DNA from: an uncultured Moraxellaceae bacterium
GTDB taxonomy: Bacteria; Pseudomonadota; Gammaproteobacteria; Pseudomonadales; Moraxellaceae
Reading direction: 5' to 3'
Assembly (NCBI GenBank): GCA_913057715.1
Contig: CAJXOR010000006.1
Location: 1 to 56,527, forward strand
Length of the DNA: 56,527 bases
Of this stretch, positions 38,945 to 46,794 are shown piece after piece. The position numbers were made by a program, and so were the translations under genes. Every line of letters starts with the position of its first letter. The first letter of the stretch is position 1. The notes under the pieces were generated by a model, which made no database searches, was not told the DNA's origin, and worked only from the letters and a program-made list of their open reading frames with translations.

Positions 38945-39430
38945 ATGAATACTCAAATCCTCAAAAGCAGCTCTTTAGCAACCGCTCTGTTTCTGAGCCT
39001 CACTCCGCTCTCAAACGCTAAAGATATAGCTCTCATCGAAGCTGACGCGAATAGTGTTACCGTGACTGAGATGAGTATGGCTGAACCCAGCACAGCTGCT
39101 ATCAACGTCAGCTCACGAGGCACGATAACCGCTGCTCCGGCAACTCAAGTGATCACGCCAGTAGTTACCAGTTCTGTCATCACGCCGGTTGGTTCCGTGG
39201 TAACACAGCCAGCACAAACCACCACTTATGTTGAGCAAACACCGCTCACCATCTACACCCTAAACGAGATGGGCCAATCAGTGGTTGAGGCAGGAGTTTT
39301 GTCTACTTCCACCAGCATCAGCACTCCCGCTACCGTGATCAGTCCGGTCACTATTTATCAAAGTGAGTACTTAGGTCAGCCAGACTATTACTGGAGTGGT
39401 CAGCGCTGGGTCTACTTGCCAGCTAACTGA
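38945..39430 (+). CDS. exported Thr/Val/Ser-rich protein of unknown function
   Basis: 161 aa, not recognised. A signal peptide covers about 1-25 (cleavage after SNA). The mature part is dominated by Thr, Val, Ser, Ala and Ile with repeated VITPV/VISPV units (ATQVITPVVTSSVITPVGSV), suggesting an extended or beta-rich surface or periplasmic segment. A compact C-terminal tail (YLGQPDYYWSGQRWVYLPAN) resembles short YxWxGxRWVYVP-type ends of small periplasmic proteins. It is monocistronic and has its own terminator. Confidence 0.75.
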   Translation: MNTQILKSSSLATALFLSLTPLSNAKDIALIEADANSVTVTEMSMAEPSTAAINVSSRGTITAAPATQVITPVVTSSVITPVGSVVTQPAQTTTYVEQTPLTIYTLNEMGQSVVEAGVLSTSTSISTPATVISPVTIYQSEYLGQPDYYWSGQRWVYLPAN

Positions 39431-39451
39431 TACAAGGCTCTTAGAACCATA

Positions 39452-39477
39452 AATGCCAGCTATTAGCTGGCATTTTT
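39452..39477 (+). terminator. intrinsic terminator after the Thr/Val-rich gene
   Basis: TGCCAGCT/AGCTGGCA stem (39454-39461, 39465-39472) with an ATT loop and TTTTT tail. The left arm is preceded by AAA and the right arm followed by TTT, so it looks like a full hairpin version of the AAATGCC motif. Confidence 0.9.
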
Positions 39478-39542
39478 ATGCTTTAAAGTTTTAAGCGACC
39501 AAACCAGCGTTGATTAAATAGCTGATTTGATCAAGTCACCGC

Positions 39543-39968
39543 TTACTCAGCACGCAACCAAGTCTGAGTCCGTCCTATCAGGGCGATACCTACATAGCCG
39601 TGCGGCTCGAAGGTTTTGCCATCAGCACTTAGCTCAGCTTTCATCCGGTAAGATTTACCCGTTTTAGGGTCGACGATCGTCCCGCCTGAGTAGCCATCAG
39701 ATGTTTTCTTAAGACCAGTAAAAACCTGTACACCCTTGAGTGACTTGCCTTTAAATTTACCTTCACAGTCGCTACAGATATCGCTGGCCGGGTTAATCCG
39801 CTTTTGAATCACACCGCTCAAGACGCCATCTTTTTCAGTGACCTGAACCAAAGCTTTGGTGTTACCTGTTTTGTCGTCTATGGTTTTCCACAGACCTTCA
39901 GCCGGATCAGCAGCGTGGGCAAAACCTGCCGCCAACATCACTGAAATCAACATCAATTTAATCTTCAT
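39543..39968 (-). CDS. DUF2147 family exported protein
   Basis: 141 aa. A signal peptide covers residues 1-19 (cleavage after AHA). The mature domain begins ADPAEGLWKTIDDKTGNTKALVQV and shows the DUF2147 pattern, with a Cys pair in ASDICSDCEGKFKGKSLKG and ending YVGIALIGRTQTWLR. Family function is unknown; it is a small beta-barrel-like periplasmic or secreted domain. It is convergent with the preceding gene. Confidence 0.85.
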   Translation of the reverse strand: MKIKLMLISVMLAAGFAHAADPAEGLWKTIDDKTGNTKALVQVTEKDGVLSGVIQKRINPASDICSDCEGKFKGKSLKGVQVFTGLKKTSDGYSGGTIVDPKTGKSYRMKAELSADGKTFEPHGYVGIALIGRTQTWLRAE

Positions 39969-40457
39969 AACGCATCCCTCCTTGGGCTTGTTTCAACACT
40001 AATCTTAAGCCTACACAAGGATCAGCCTTGTATCATTAGATAGCCGGTTCCTGGGCTCTGACCACTTACCAAACAAATAAAATCTGCGGGCAACAGACCG
40101 CTCACTGGGCATAATCAATCTACCAATCGACCGCCGTAGCGTTTGACAGGATACTGACGCTAAGCACCCAGACCAGCCCAGCACATCAGCTGGATCGATA
40201 AAAAACACAACAGTTCTCAATCAAGTTTTTATGATCTGATTGATTAGTTAAGGATATCTGCTGGGCAATAGTTTTGGCTTAGATAGGCTAAAGGAACTCA
40301 ACTCAAAGTGGACGAATCTCTAAGTGAGTAAAATGCCAGCGATAGTTGGGTTTTCAGTTGGCGATAGAACCGAGGCAATTTGATCATTTACGCGGTCTAT
40401 ATGACTGGTTGTCTTGAGGGCTGCGATGAGTATCAATGGCGCTCTAATTGAGTCGTT
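39969..40457. other. gap of about 490 bp without a supported gene
   Basis: A minus-strand frame at 40011-40220 starts with TTG, has no ribosome-binding site and no family resemblance, so I do not call it. A hairpin ACAAGG/CCTTGT lies at 40015-40031. An exact motif GTAAAATGCCAGCGATAG is at 40329-40346 (core 40330-40337). Confidence 0.4.
40330..40337 (+). repeat. AAAATGYC motif upstream of the RTX terminator
   Basis: GAGTAAAATGCCAGCGATAG; the first twelve bases match the minus-strand copies at 15820 and 31194 in their GAGTAAAATG start. Confidence 0.45.
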
Positions 40458-40458
40458 A

Positions 40459-40485
40459 AAAAACCCAGCCAAATGGCTGGGTTTT
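40459..40485 (-). terminator. intrinsic terminator of the RTX gene
   Basis: Minus strand AACCCAGCCA/TGGCTGGGTT hairpin followed by a T-run, 16 bp after the stop codon. Confidence 0.92.
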
Positions 40486-40501
40486 GTTGAGTAGATTAAG
40501 C

Positions 40502-42478
40502 TCAGATGACCAAAAAGTCAGTGGTGCTCAGATCGTAGTCATTTTCCATCGTAACTATCACGATGGCTGCGCCGCTGCCATTTCCGTCAGCGTCATAGCT
40601 CAAGGTATGGGTTGCTGTATCAAATATCAGCAAGTCGTTAGCGTCTTTAGCTACAGCACCCTCACCGTTGACAAAGTTTTCAGCCTTGAGCCTACCCAGA
40701 CCCAGTCCACTAAAGACGTCTTGATCCAGAGCGATGATATCACCCAACCTGAAATCCTGTATGCGATCAGCATCGCTACTCGTGGTCAGTGAATCAAAAA
40801 CAAAGGCGTCGTTGCCTAAGCCGCCCCATAGGCTATCACTACCCTCGCCTCCGACGATGGTGTCATTGCCCCATCCGCCGTAAAGCACATCTTCACCCAC
40901 GCCGCCGTAGACAACGTCATGACCGAGTCCACCCGACAGGATGTCGTCGCCCGCATCTCCTAGAAGCGTATCGTTTCCTGAACCACCAACTACCCAGTCA
41001 TCTCCTGCGCCGGCATTGATCTTGTCATCGCCGCCAAATGAGAAGATCCAGTTACTTTCATCGCTAGCAGTCACTGCATCGGTTGAGAGAGAACCTAGGA
41101 TAAAGAAAGAGGAGTCAACGTCTGGAGTTTCAGCGTCAAGCAGCACATCCAGTGCGTCTTGAGCTGAAGCGAGGGAGCCATTGGCATTGCCCAGCGCCAC
41201 TTGAGCATCGGCAGCCAAGCTCGCGGCTGTTAGCGCTGACGTTGCAGCCTCTATCGTCGCTTGAGACCTAGGAGCTGCGATGAAGGCAGCAGCTGCAGCG
41301 GCGGCAGCGGCTATTTGTGCCGTAGTAACAGCAGCCTGAGCAGCTAGAGTGGCCGCTTGAGCAACCTCAGTAGTAGTAGTGTCAGCTGCAGTTTGTGCTG
41401 CAGTCGCTGCGGTTTGAGCAGCCGCGACGGCAATAGCTTTTGCATCGGCAGCGTCGATGAGCGCCTCGGCGGCGATGACGGCTTGAGCTTGGGCGATGGC
41501 CTCAGCATCGCCTTCAGCGTCAAGCAGCACATCCAGCGCAGCTTGAGCTGAGGTGACAGAAGCATCGGCATCGTCAGCGGCGGCTTGGGCTGCCGTCGCA
41601 GCCAGTTTGGCGGCGTCGGCTGAGGCTTGAGCATCAATGGCAGCCTGAGAATCAGGGGCAGCATTAGCCGCATTGGTGGCTGCGGTTTGTGCAGCGGTTG
41701 CGGCGTTTTGTGCTGCGGTGTTGGCTGCTGTTGCTGCGTTGCTTGCCACTTGAGCGGCATCTGTTGCCACTTGGGCATCGGCCGAGGTGGTGGCGTCGCT
41801 TGCGGCTTGGGCTGCAGTGGCTGCGGTTAGCTCAGCGGTGAGGGCCTCATCACGGGCAGCTTCTGCATTGGTTTTAGCGGTTGCAGCCAGAACGGCTTGT
41901 TCGATTGCCTCTTGTTCAGCAGCAGCTGCAGCTTCGGCGGCAGCCAAAGCCTCTTCCAATGTTAGCGTTTGATTGCTTATGGCAGACTCCACAGCTGCAC
42001 GATCTAAAATCACACCGCCGTCTAACTCAAGCTGAGCTTCAGGTGGGCTAACCTCTTGAACATCCCCCAAAAAGAAACCAAAATCTGCAGAAATGGGGTT
42101 GGCAAAAAATCCCTCAAAGGTGACTGTTTCACCAGTGGATAAGATCGTCACAACTAAGTTATCTGCATCAGCAGTCTGAGGGTTGTTTTTTGCAGCTTGA
42201 ATCGTAACCCCAAAACTATTGTCAACCCGAGTGAAATAGAGATCACTTAGCTCAATTCCCTGAAGCCTGAGTGAATTGGGGCCTGCTCGGTCTAAATCTG
42301 CTGCTACAAAGTTGCGCTGCGCCCCGATAAAATCGTTGCCATCGCCATAGTTGTATATATAAGTATCAACCCCGCCACTTCCAACGATGGTGTCATTGCC
42401 TTTGCCGCCGTTAAAGACATCGTTGTCTGCGGTGCCGTTAAGCGTGTCGTTAGATGCCGTTCCATTTATGTTTGCCAT
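40502..42478 (-). CDS. RTX protein with a central Ala-rich helical domain
   Basis: 658 aa, predicted to be secreted by a type I system (no N-terminal signal peptide; no T1SS genes in this window). Residues 1-50 carry calcium-binding nonapeptide-like repeats (GTASNDTLNGTADNDVFNGG). 55-140 resembles an RTX-associated beta domain. 174-449 is extremely Ala-rich with Thr, Gln, Asp and Ser, and should form a long helix or coiled coil. 481-559 holds about eight GGxGxD repeats. 560-658 is a serralysin-like C-terminal region ending in DYDLSTTDFLVI. The Ala domain contains an internal 128-aa duplication. Likely an extracellular or surface structural protein or adhesin; no catalytic motif is visible. 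Confidence 0.8.
   Translation of the reverse strand: MANINGTASNDTLNGTADNDVFNGGKGNDTIVGSGGVDTYIYNYGDGNDFIGAQRNFVAADLDRAGPNSLRLQGIELSDLYFTRVDNSFGVTIQAAKNNPQTADADNLVVTILSTGETVTFEGFFANPISADFGFFLGDVQEVSPPEAQLELDGGVILDRAAVESAISNQTLTLEEALAAAEAAAAAEQEAIEQAVLAATAKTNAEAARDEALTAELTAATAAQAASDATTSADAQVATDAAQVASNAATAANTAAQNAATAAQTAATNAANAAPDSQAAIDAQASADAAKLAATAAQAAADDADASVTSAQAALDVLLDAEGDAEAIAQAQAVIAAEALIDAADAKAIAVAAAQTAATAAQTAADTTTTEVAQAATLAAQAAVTTAQIAAAAAAAAAFIAAPRSQATIEAATSALTAASLAADAQVALGNANGSLASAQDALDVLLDAETPDVDSSFFILGSLSTDAVTASDESNWIFSFGGDDKINAGAGDDWVVGGSGNDTLLGDAGDDILSGGLGHDVVYGGVGEDVLYGGWGNDTIVGGEGSDSLWGGLGNDAFVFDSLTTSSDADRIQDFRLGDIIALDQDVFSGLGLGRLKAENFVNGEGAVAKDANDLLIFDTATHTLSYDADGNGSGAAIVIVTMENDYDLSTTDFLVI
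41129..41152 (-). repeat. RTX gene internal repeat, copy 1
   Basis: 24 bp identical to 41513-41536; it encodes part of SAQDALDVLLDAE in the second half of the Ala-rich domain (residues about 438-450). Confidence 0.85.
41513..41536 (-). repeat. RTX gene internal repeat, copy 2
   Basis: Same 24 bp, 384 bp (exactly 128 codons) from copy 1; it encodes part of SAQAALDVLLDAE (residues about 310-322). Confidence 0.85.
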
Positions 42479-42691
42479 AAAAAATCCTTTTATTGGCTAA
42501 TTTGTCTGATCGTAATATTGATAAATAGTCAAAGGTATTGTGGGTCTTTTCGATTAGAGGATAAAAAGCCGTTGATAAACAGCCATAAAAACCACTCATA
42601 GCTTTTTTAGTGGCGCTCACTCAACTGCCGCCCAACACCTAAGCGACTCTCTCACATCACTTGTCTTTTAATCAGGCCTTTGTTAAGGGGC

Positions 42692-42883
42692 AAAATGCCC
42701 ACGCTAGCCGACATCTGAAAAGTGCATAGATCAAGCCCCATCTAGCTTTTAAGTAATTACTGATCTGTCTACCCACCAACCATAGTTTGCTTAAGTAAAC
42801 TTCCGGAAGCGCTCTGGATTGCCGTCCTCAGCAACCAGGTCGCTGCCCCGCTCCTCAAGCTGAGCCAGGATATCTGACATTTT
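42692..42883. repeat. inward-facing AAAATGYC motif pair upstream of the RTX gene
   Basis: Plus copy AAAATGCCCACGCTAGC (42692-42708) and minus copy AAAATGTCAG (core 42876-42883). The plus copy shares 16 consecutive bases with the copy at 53043-53058. Confidence 0.5.
42791..42880 (-). CDS. doubtful 29-aa micro-ORF or gene fragment
   Basis: Minus strand frame MSDILAQLEERGSDLVAEDG followed by nine residues and a stop. The composition is that of a normal soluble helix, but there is no ribosome-binding site and the ATG is part of an AAAATGTC motif just after a terminator. It may be a remnant of a longer gene. Confidence 0.15.
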   Translation of the reverse strand: MSDILAQLEERGSDLVAEDGNPERFRKFT

Positions 42884-42890
42884 AATCAAT

Positions 42891-42917
42891 AAAAAAGCAG
42901 CCACTTGGCTGCTTTAA
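42891..42917 (-). terminator. intrinsic terminator of the Gly/Asp/Tyr-rich gene
   Basis: Minus strand AAAGCAGCCA/TGGCTGCTTT hairpin with a T-run, 26 bp after the stop. Confidence 0.9.
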
Positions 42918-42942
42918 ATTACTTAGGACTTCCGCGATCAGC

Positions 42943-43347
42943 TTAGTCGCAGACGCGTCTCAATCCCAAGAATCCGGTACGGTAGCAAGTACGTTCAGCT
43001 TTACCGAAACCGACATTGGCATTTGCATTTATGCCGTAGCCCGAGCGATCCTTGTACTGGCCGTAATGGTTACCGTTGTCCTTGCGATCATAGTAATCTC
43101 GTTTGTCATAGCGATCACCATAACGAGAATCTTTGTCGTAGCCCTTCCAGTAATCTTTGTCGCGATTGACTTCAGCGTAAGCCTTACCTTGGCCGATACC
43201 AGCACCTACACTGAGGCCAGCTATCTGAGCTCCAGCTCCCAAGCCACCGTTACCTAAACCAGCATTAGCACTGATGAAGGGCTTGTTTTGAGCTCCAGCT
43301 ACACTAGCTGCTAAGCTCATCGCGGTTAAAAAGACAAATTTTTTCAT
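42943..43347 (-). CDS. exported Gly-rich and Asp/Tyr/Lys-rich protein of unknown function
   Basis: 134 aa from the chosen ATG, which has AGGGAG seven bases upstream; an earlier in-frame start lacks one. A signal peptide covers 1-19 (cleavage after AGA). Residues about 24-55 are Gly/Ala-rich (ANAGLGNGGLGAGAQIAGLS), then a strongly charged tract of Asp, Tyr, Lys and Arg (about 60-100, KDYWKGYDKDSRYGDRYDK), then a short tail with two cysteines (CYRTGFLGLRRVCD). Not recognised. Low complexity suggests a structural or metal/polyanion-binding surface protein. Confidence 0.65.
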   Translation of the reverse strand: MKKFVFLTAMSLAASVAGAQNKPFISANAGLGNGGLGAGAQIAGLSVGAGIGQGKAYAEVNRDKDYWKGYDKDSRYGDRYDKRDYYDRKDNGNHYGQYKDRSGYGINANANVGFGKAERTCYRTGFLGLRRVCD

Positions 43348-43597
43348 AGCTAACTCCCTATAGTGCAGCAAAATCTATTGCTTGCAACGTGGATAGTAGG
43401 CTACCCAGCATAGCCAGCAACAGAGACTTTAAGTGAGTCTTTTAAGTGCTATTAGTAAATTTTCAGCTCACTTTTGCAAACCAAGTAATGATAGATCAAC
43501 TTTGAATTCTACTTTGATTGCTTAGTTAACCCAAATTTACGTGCCACACCATCACAACACCTGTTGTAAACAAACCCAATCACTTAAAGGCTTGTAC

Positions 43598-43629
43598 AAA
43601 AAAAACCCGGCTATCCGCCAGGTTTTTTT
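43598..43629 (-). terminator. intrinsic terminator of the RTX remnant
   Basis: Minus strand CCTGGC/GCCGGG hairpin (one wobble) with an eight-T tail, 14 bp after the remnant's stop codon. The terminator survives although the reading frame is broken. Confidence 0.88.
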
Positions 43630-43642
43630 AAACCACTAACGA

Positions 43643-43887
43643 TCAGATGACGCTGATATCGGTTGCGCTCAGATCGTAGTCATTTTGCAGTATCGCCACG
43701 ACAACCGCTGAGCCTACGATGTGAGTGATAATCAAACGCTCGACCTTGTTAGCGAGAACATAGTCAGTTAGCGAACCGCTGGTATTGACCGTGTCAGTAC
43801 CTGCAACCTGCGCCGGTAATTTCAATCATTCTGTCCTGAGTGTCCCGCAGCACGATAAGTGTCGTTGTCAGCCCCAACGTTTAGCAT
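43643..43887 (-). pseudogene. frameshifted short RTX-family gene
   Basis: An ATG with AGGAG five bases upstream opens MLNVGADNDTY, the start of an RTX repeat, and then goes out of frame. Reading the next frame gives VLRDTQDRMIEITGAG, and a third frame gives AGTDTVNTSGSLTDYVLANK and the end NDYDLSATDISVI. Joined across two frameshifts this is a classic RTX unit of about 80 aa. Its C-terminus matches the end of the intact RTX protein at 40502 (NDYDLSTTDFLVI). Promoter-side ribosome site and terminator are intact, so the decay looks recent. Sequencing error is the alternative. Confidence 0.75.
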
Positions 43888-43969
43888 GTTATCTCCTAAG
43901 TCCTCAAAAACTACCGTTTGTAATTTAACTGTCATATAACGGCGAACTTTTGACAAATCTTTAAAAATT

Positions 43970-43977
43970 GACATTTT
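43970..43977 (-). repeat. AAAATGYC motif upstream of the monooxygenase
   Basis: Minus strand CGTAAAATGTCAATTTTTAA, about 100 bp before the monooxygenase start. Confidence 0.4.
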
Positions 43978-44073
43978 ACGACAGCCTTTCGTCAATTCAG
44001 AGGAGCGAAGTCAATCCTTTAAAACTTGCCTCTGCTAATATCAGCTGCAATTAACCACGGACATGAGAATTTG

Positions 44074-45531
44074 ATGAGTAAAAAACCCGACTTCGACGTA
44101 CTGATCATGGGCGCTGGCCTCTCCGGCATCGATGCCGCGTGCCACCTCAAGATGAACTGCCCAAACAAAACCTACCAAGTGCTTGAGCGCCGCGCCGACT
44201 TGGGCGGTACTTGGGATTTGTTTAAGTACCCCGGCATCCGCTCAGATTCAGATATGTCGACATTTGGCTTCAGCTTCCGCCCCTGGAACGGCGATTCGGT
44301 GTTGGCTGACGGCGTCGAGATCAAGTCCTACCTAAAGGAAACCGCCGACGAGTATGGCGTAACTGAAAACATCCGCTTCCGCTCAAAAGTTACCAAAGCC
44401 AACTGGTCATCTAGCGACGCACTTTGGACCATCACTTTTGTCGATGAAACCGACAACTCCGAGCACACCAAGACCGCGCAATTTGTGGTGGTGGCTTCGG
44501 GTTACTACGACCATGACGAAGGCTATCAGCCTGACTTCCCTGGCATGAAAAGCTTCAAGGGCGACTGGGTTCACCCACAGTTCTGGCCAGAAGATTTAAA
44601 GCTTGAAGGCAAAAATGTCGTCGTGATCGGCAGCGGTGCAACGGCGGTCACCCTGATCCCCTCTTTGGTTGGTGAAGGCGCGCACGCAACTATGCTACAG
44701 CGCTCACCCAGCTATGTTGCTTCAGTTCCCTCTAAAGACCCGATCAGTGAAAAACTGCGCGGCAAGGTGCCGGATAAACTGATCTATAAGATGTCGCGCG
44801 TGCGTAACATCGCACTGCAGCGCAGTATTTATGAGTTGTCTAAGCGTGCACCTAAAACCATGAAAAAGTTTTTTCTGGGCATGGTCGACAAGCAGCTCAA
44901 CGACAAGATCGATATCAAGCACTTCACGCCCAGTTATAACCCCTGGGATCAGCGTTTGTGCGCCGTACCCGGCGGCGATCTTTTCAAGGTGCTGCGTCAA
45001 GGCAAAGCTGAAGTCGTAACCGATGAGATCGAAAAAGTTACTGCCAAAGGTATCACGCTCAAATCTGGTAGAAATTTAGAGGCAGACGTGATTGTCTCAG
45101 CGACTGGGCTTAAGCTGCTGCTTGGCGGCGGGGTTCATATTACACTTGACGGTGAGCCGATCAGCCTGACTGATCGCCTGACTTATAAAGGGGTGATGCT
45201 AAGCGGCGTACCCAACACGGCTGTGATCTTTGGTTACACCAACTCCTCATGGACGCTCAAAGCCGATATCGCTTGTAGCTACTTTACCCGTGTGATCAAT
45301 CACATGGATAAAACCGGTAAGCGCATCGCGGTGCCTAACTCAGCTGGTGTCTCGGTTGGTGAGGGCAACATCTTTGGAGCGCTGGACTCAGGCTATATCC
45401 GCCGTGGAAAAGACATGCTCCCCCAGCAAGGGGAAAGCGGTGTGTGGCGCGTGACCCATAACTTCTTTACTGACTACAAGATGCTTGAAAAACAACCAAT
45501 CAAAGATGAGTTCCTAGAGTTCTCAGCTTAA
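44074..45531 (+). CDS. FAD-dependent monooxygenase, Baeyer-Villiger type (EthA-like)
   Basis: 485 aa from the chosen ATG (MSKKPDFDVLIMGAGLSG). An FAD-binding GAGLSG is near the N-terminus, then GGTWDLFKYPGIRSDSDM, typical of class B monooxygenases. The Baeyer-Villiger fingerprint FxGxxxHxxxWP is present as FKGDWVHPQFWP, followed by the NADPH-binding Rossmann motif VIGSGATA. It is expected to insert oxygen into ketones or oxidise sulfur compounds; the substrate is unknown. A longer frame beginning with TTG at 44026 is not supported. Confidence 0.87.
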   Translation: MSKKPDFDVLIMGAGLSGIDAACHLKMNCPNKTYQVLERRADLGGTWDLFKYPGIRSDSDMSTFGFSFRPWNGDSVLADGVEIKSYLKETADEYGVTENIRFRSKVTKANWSSSDALWTITFVDETDNSEHTKTAQFVVVASGYYDHDEGYQPDFPGMKSFKGDWVHPQFWPEDLKLEGKNVVVIGSGATAVTLIPSLVGEGAHATMLQRSPSYVASVPSKDPISEKLRGKVPDKLIYKMSRVRNIALQRSIYELSKRAPKTMKKFFLGMVDKQLNDKIDIKHFTPSYNPWDQRLCAVPGGDLFKVLRQGKAEVVTDEIEKVTAKGITLKSGRNLEADVIVSATGLKLLLGGGVHITLDGEPISLTDRLTYKGVMLSGVPNTAVIFGYTNSSWTLKADIACSYFTRVINHMDKTGKRIAVPNSAGVSVGEGNIFGALDSGYIRRGKDMLPQQGESGVWRVTHNFFTDYKMLEKQPIKDEFLEFSA

Positions 45532-45541
45532 GATTTAAACC

Positions 45542-45570
45542 AAAAAAACCCGCCATCGGCGGGTTTTTTT
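45542..45570. terminator. bidirectional terminator between monooxygenase and DUF962 genes
   Basis: AAACCCGCC/GGCGGGTTT hairpin with A-run on the left and T-run on the right. It serves both convergent genes. Confidence 0.92.
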
Positions 45571-45573
45571 GGT

Positions 45574-45900
45574 TTAGTTAATGCGCTTGGGTTTTTCGAT
45601 CTGAAACTCAAACAAGGCAACTTGTCCTCGCCACATGTCACGGTACATGATCCAATCGCAAGCAAAGCTTTGCAGCGGATACTTAAATGTCGCCGGTTTG
45701 TTTTTCTCGAAAAAAAAGTGGCCAGTCCAGGCAAATCCATAGCTCACCACCAGTGCTGCTGCAAGCGGCTTAACCGAGCGCCGCTTGATGGCCAGCACGC
45801 CGAGCCCCAGTGCCGCGGTGCTGGCAACAAAGTGCAATCGGCGGTTGGTCAGGTTCTGGTGTTCTTTTAGGTACTGCGGATAAAACTCGGTCAATGTCAT
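45574..45900 (-). CDS. DUF962 / Mpo1-like membrane protein
   Basis: 108 aa. The family pattern is clear: N-terminal FYPQYLKEHQNLTNRRLHFVAS, two membrane segments, then GHFFFEKNKPATFKYPLQSFACDW. Yeast Mpo1 is an iron-dependent dioxygenase in fatty-acid alpha-oxidation, and the conserved His residues here could bind iron. The bacterial role is not established. Confidence 0.87.
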   Translation of the reverse strand: MTLTEFYPQYLKEHQNLTNRRLHFVASTAALGLGVLAIKRRSVKPLAAALVVSYGFAWTGHFFFEKNKPATFKYPLQSFACDWIMYRDMWRGQVALFEFQIEKPKRIN

Positions 45901-46041
45901 GACGCACGCTCCAATAAAACTAGGTGGCCTAAACTGCCAAAGAATTTAGAGCCTCTGAGCAGCCCCAGCTGAACTGATGCAGCCTAAGAAAAACCACCTA
46001 AGCAAACATTAGATCAATACAATCAGCTCAAAGTAGCCAGA

Positions 46042-46710
46042 TCAAAACGGGATCTTGTAGTCAGAGTAGCGTGATTTTTTGACCTGTTCACGCATGTTTT
46101 TGAGCATATCGGTGGGCTGTTTGGTCACAAACAAATTGGTTGCCCAAATCGGGATAGCGCCGCCCGGATCGGCGTCTCCTTGAAGCGTCACTCGTGTTTT
46201 ACTATTGCCGAGTGGTTCAAGCAGCCAACTACCAGTGTATTGATTGATCCGCACAACGCCAGGTTTGGCGGGGTAGCGAGAGTCGCTAGCGATCTGATTG
46301 TCGATACGGATGATGCCAGAGGGGTTCTTACTCATCTTCGAGTTGATCACCAGATCTCGGTCTGCCAAAGGAAATGGCATGTCGATCAGGTAGTAAAGCT
46401 TGGCTTTGCCTTGACTAAACTCAGAGCGATCAATCATCTGGATGAACCCGGTGTTAGGTATCCACTCAGAAGCGTTAGGAGTATCCATGATCGTACCGAC
46501 CACCGCATTGATGGGTGCACTCAGGACCGCCTGGGCTTTAAAGCCAACCACCGCAGAGTTAGCTGTCGGAACTTTCCAGACCGTAATCCCGTCTTTTGTC
46601 TCAACATCACTGGGCGCGGCCAAGCTGAGCTGAGCGGTGAAAGCGATGCCGGCCAAAACTCCGGCCAAAATCTTAACTACACGCATGGGGTATTTTTTAA
46701 GAGCAACCAA
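46042..46710 (-). CDS. exported START-domain protein, paralog 2
   Basis: 222 aa from a TTG start at 46710, chosen because AAGGAG lies six bases upstream; the later ATG at 46686 has none. The signal peptide (about 1-33) ends in SLAAPS. The START/SRPBCC lipid-binding fold spans about 45-215, with conserved blocks IDMPFPLADRDLVI, YTGSWLLEPLGNSKTRVTLQGDADPGGAIPIWATNLFVTKQP. It shares these with the gene immediately upstream, so the two arose by tandem duplication. The ligand is unknown, likely a hydrophobic molecule or lipid in the periplasm. Confidence 0.85.
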   Translation of the reverse strand: MVALKKYPMRVVKILAGVLAGIAFTAQLSLAAPSDVETKDGITVWKVPTANSAVVGFKAQAVLSAPINAVVGTIMDTPNASEWIPNTGFIQMIDRSEFSQGKAKLYYLIDMPFPLADRDLVINSKMSKNPSGIIRIDNQIASDSRYPAKPGVVRINQYTGSWLLEPLGNSKTRVTLQGDADPGGAIPIWATNLFVTKQPTDMLKNMREQVKKSRYSDYKIPF

Positions 46711-46794
46711 ATTATTCTCCTTAGGCAAACCTGCACGTCCTTGTGCACTTGGTAGAGCAAAATCCAATTGAACAATTTAACTCATATTGACTGT

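Larger units (their letters stand above)
42479..42890. other. gap of about 410 bp between two exported-protein genes
   Basis: It contains the RTX gene upstream region (AAAGGA before its ATG), the inverted motif pair at 42692 and 42876, and a 29-codon frame described separately. Nothing else is recognisable. Confidence 0.4.

Noticed and set aside
40011-40220. 69-codon minus-strand frame in the gap before the RTX gene
   Set aside because: TTG start without a ribosome-binding site, no domain resemblance, composition like random reading of non-coding DNA.
41344-41972. Long antisense and shifted frames in the RTX gene (Pro/Gln/Leu-rich, Ser/Gly/Cys-rich)
   Set aside because: Produced by repeated GCN codons of the Ala-rich domain, not independent genes.
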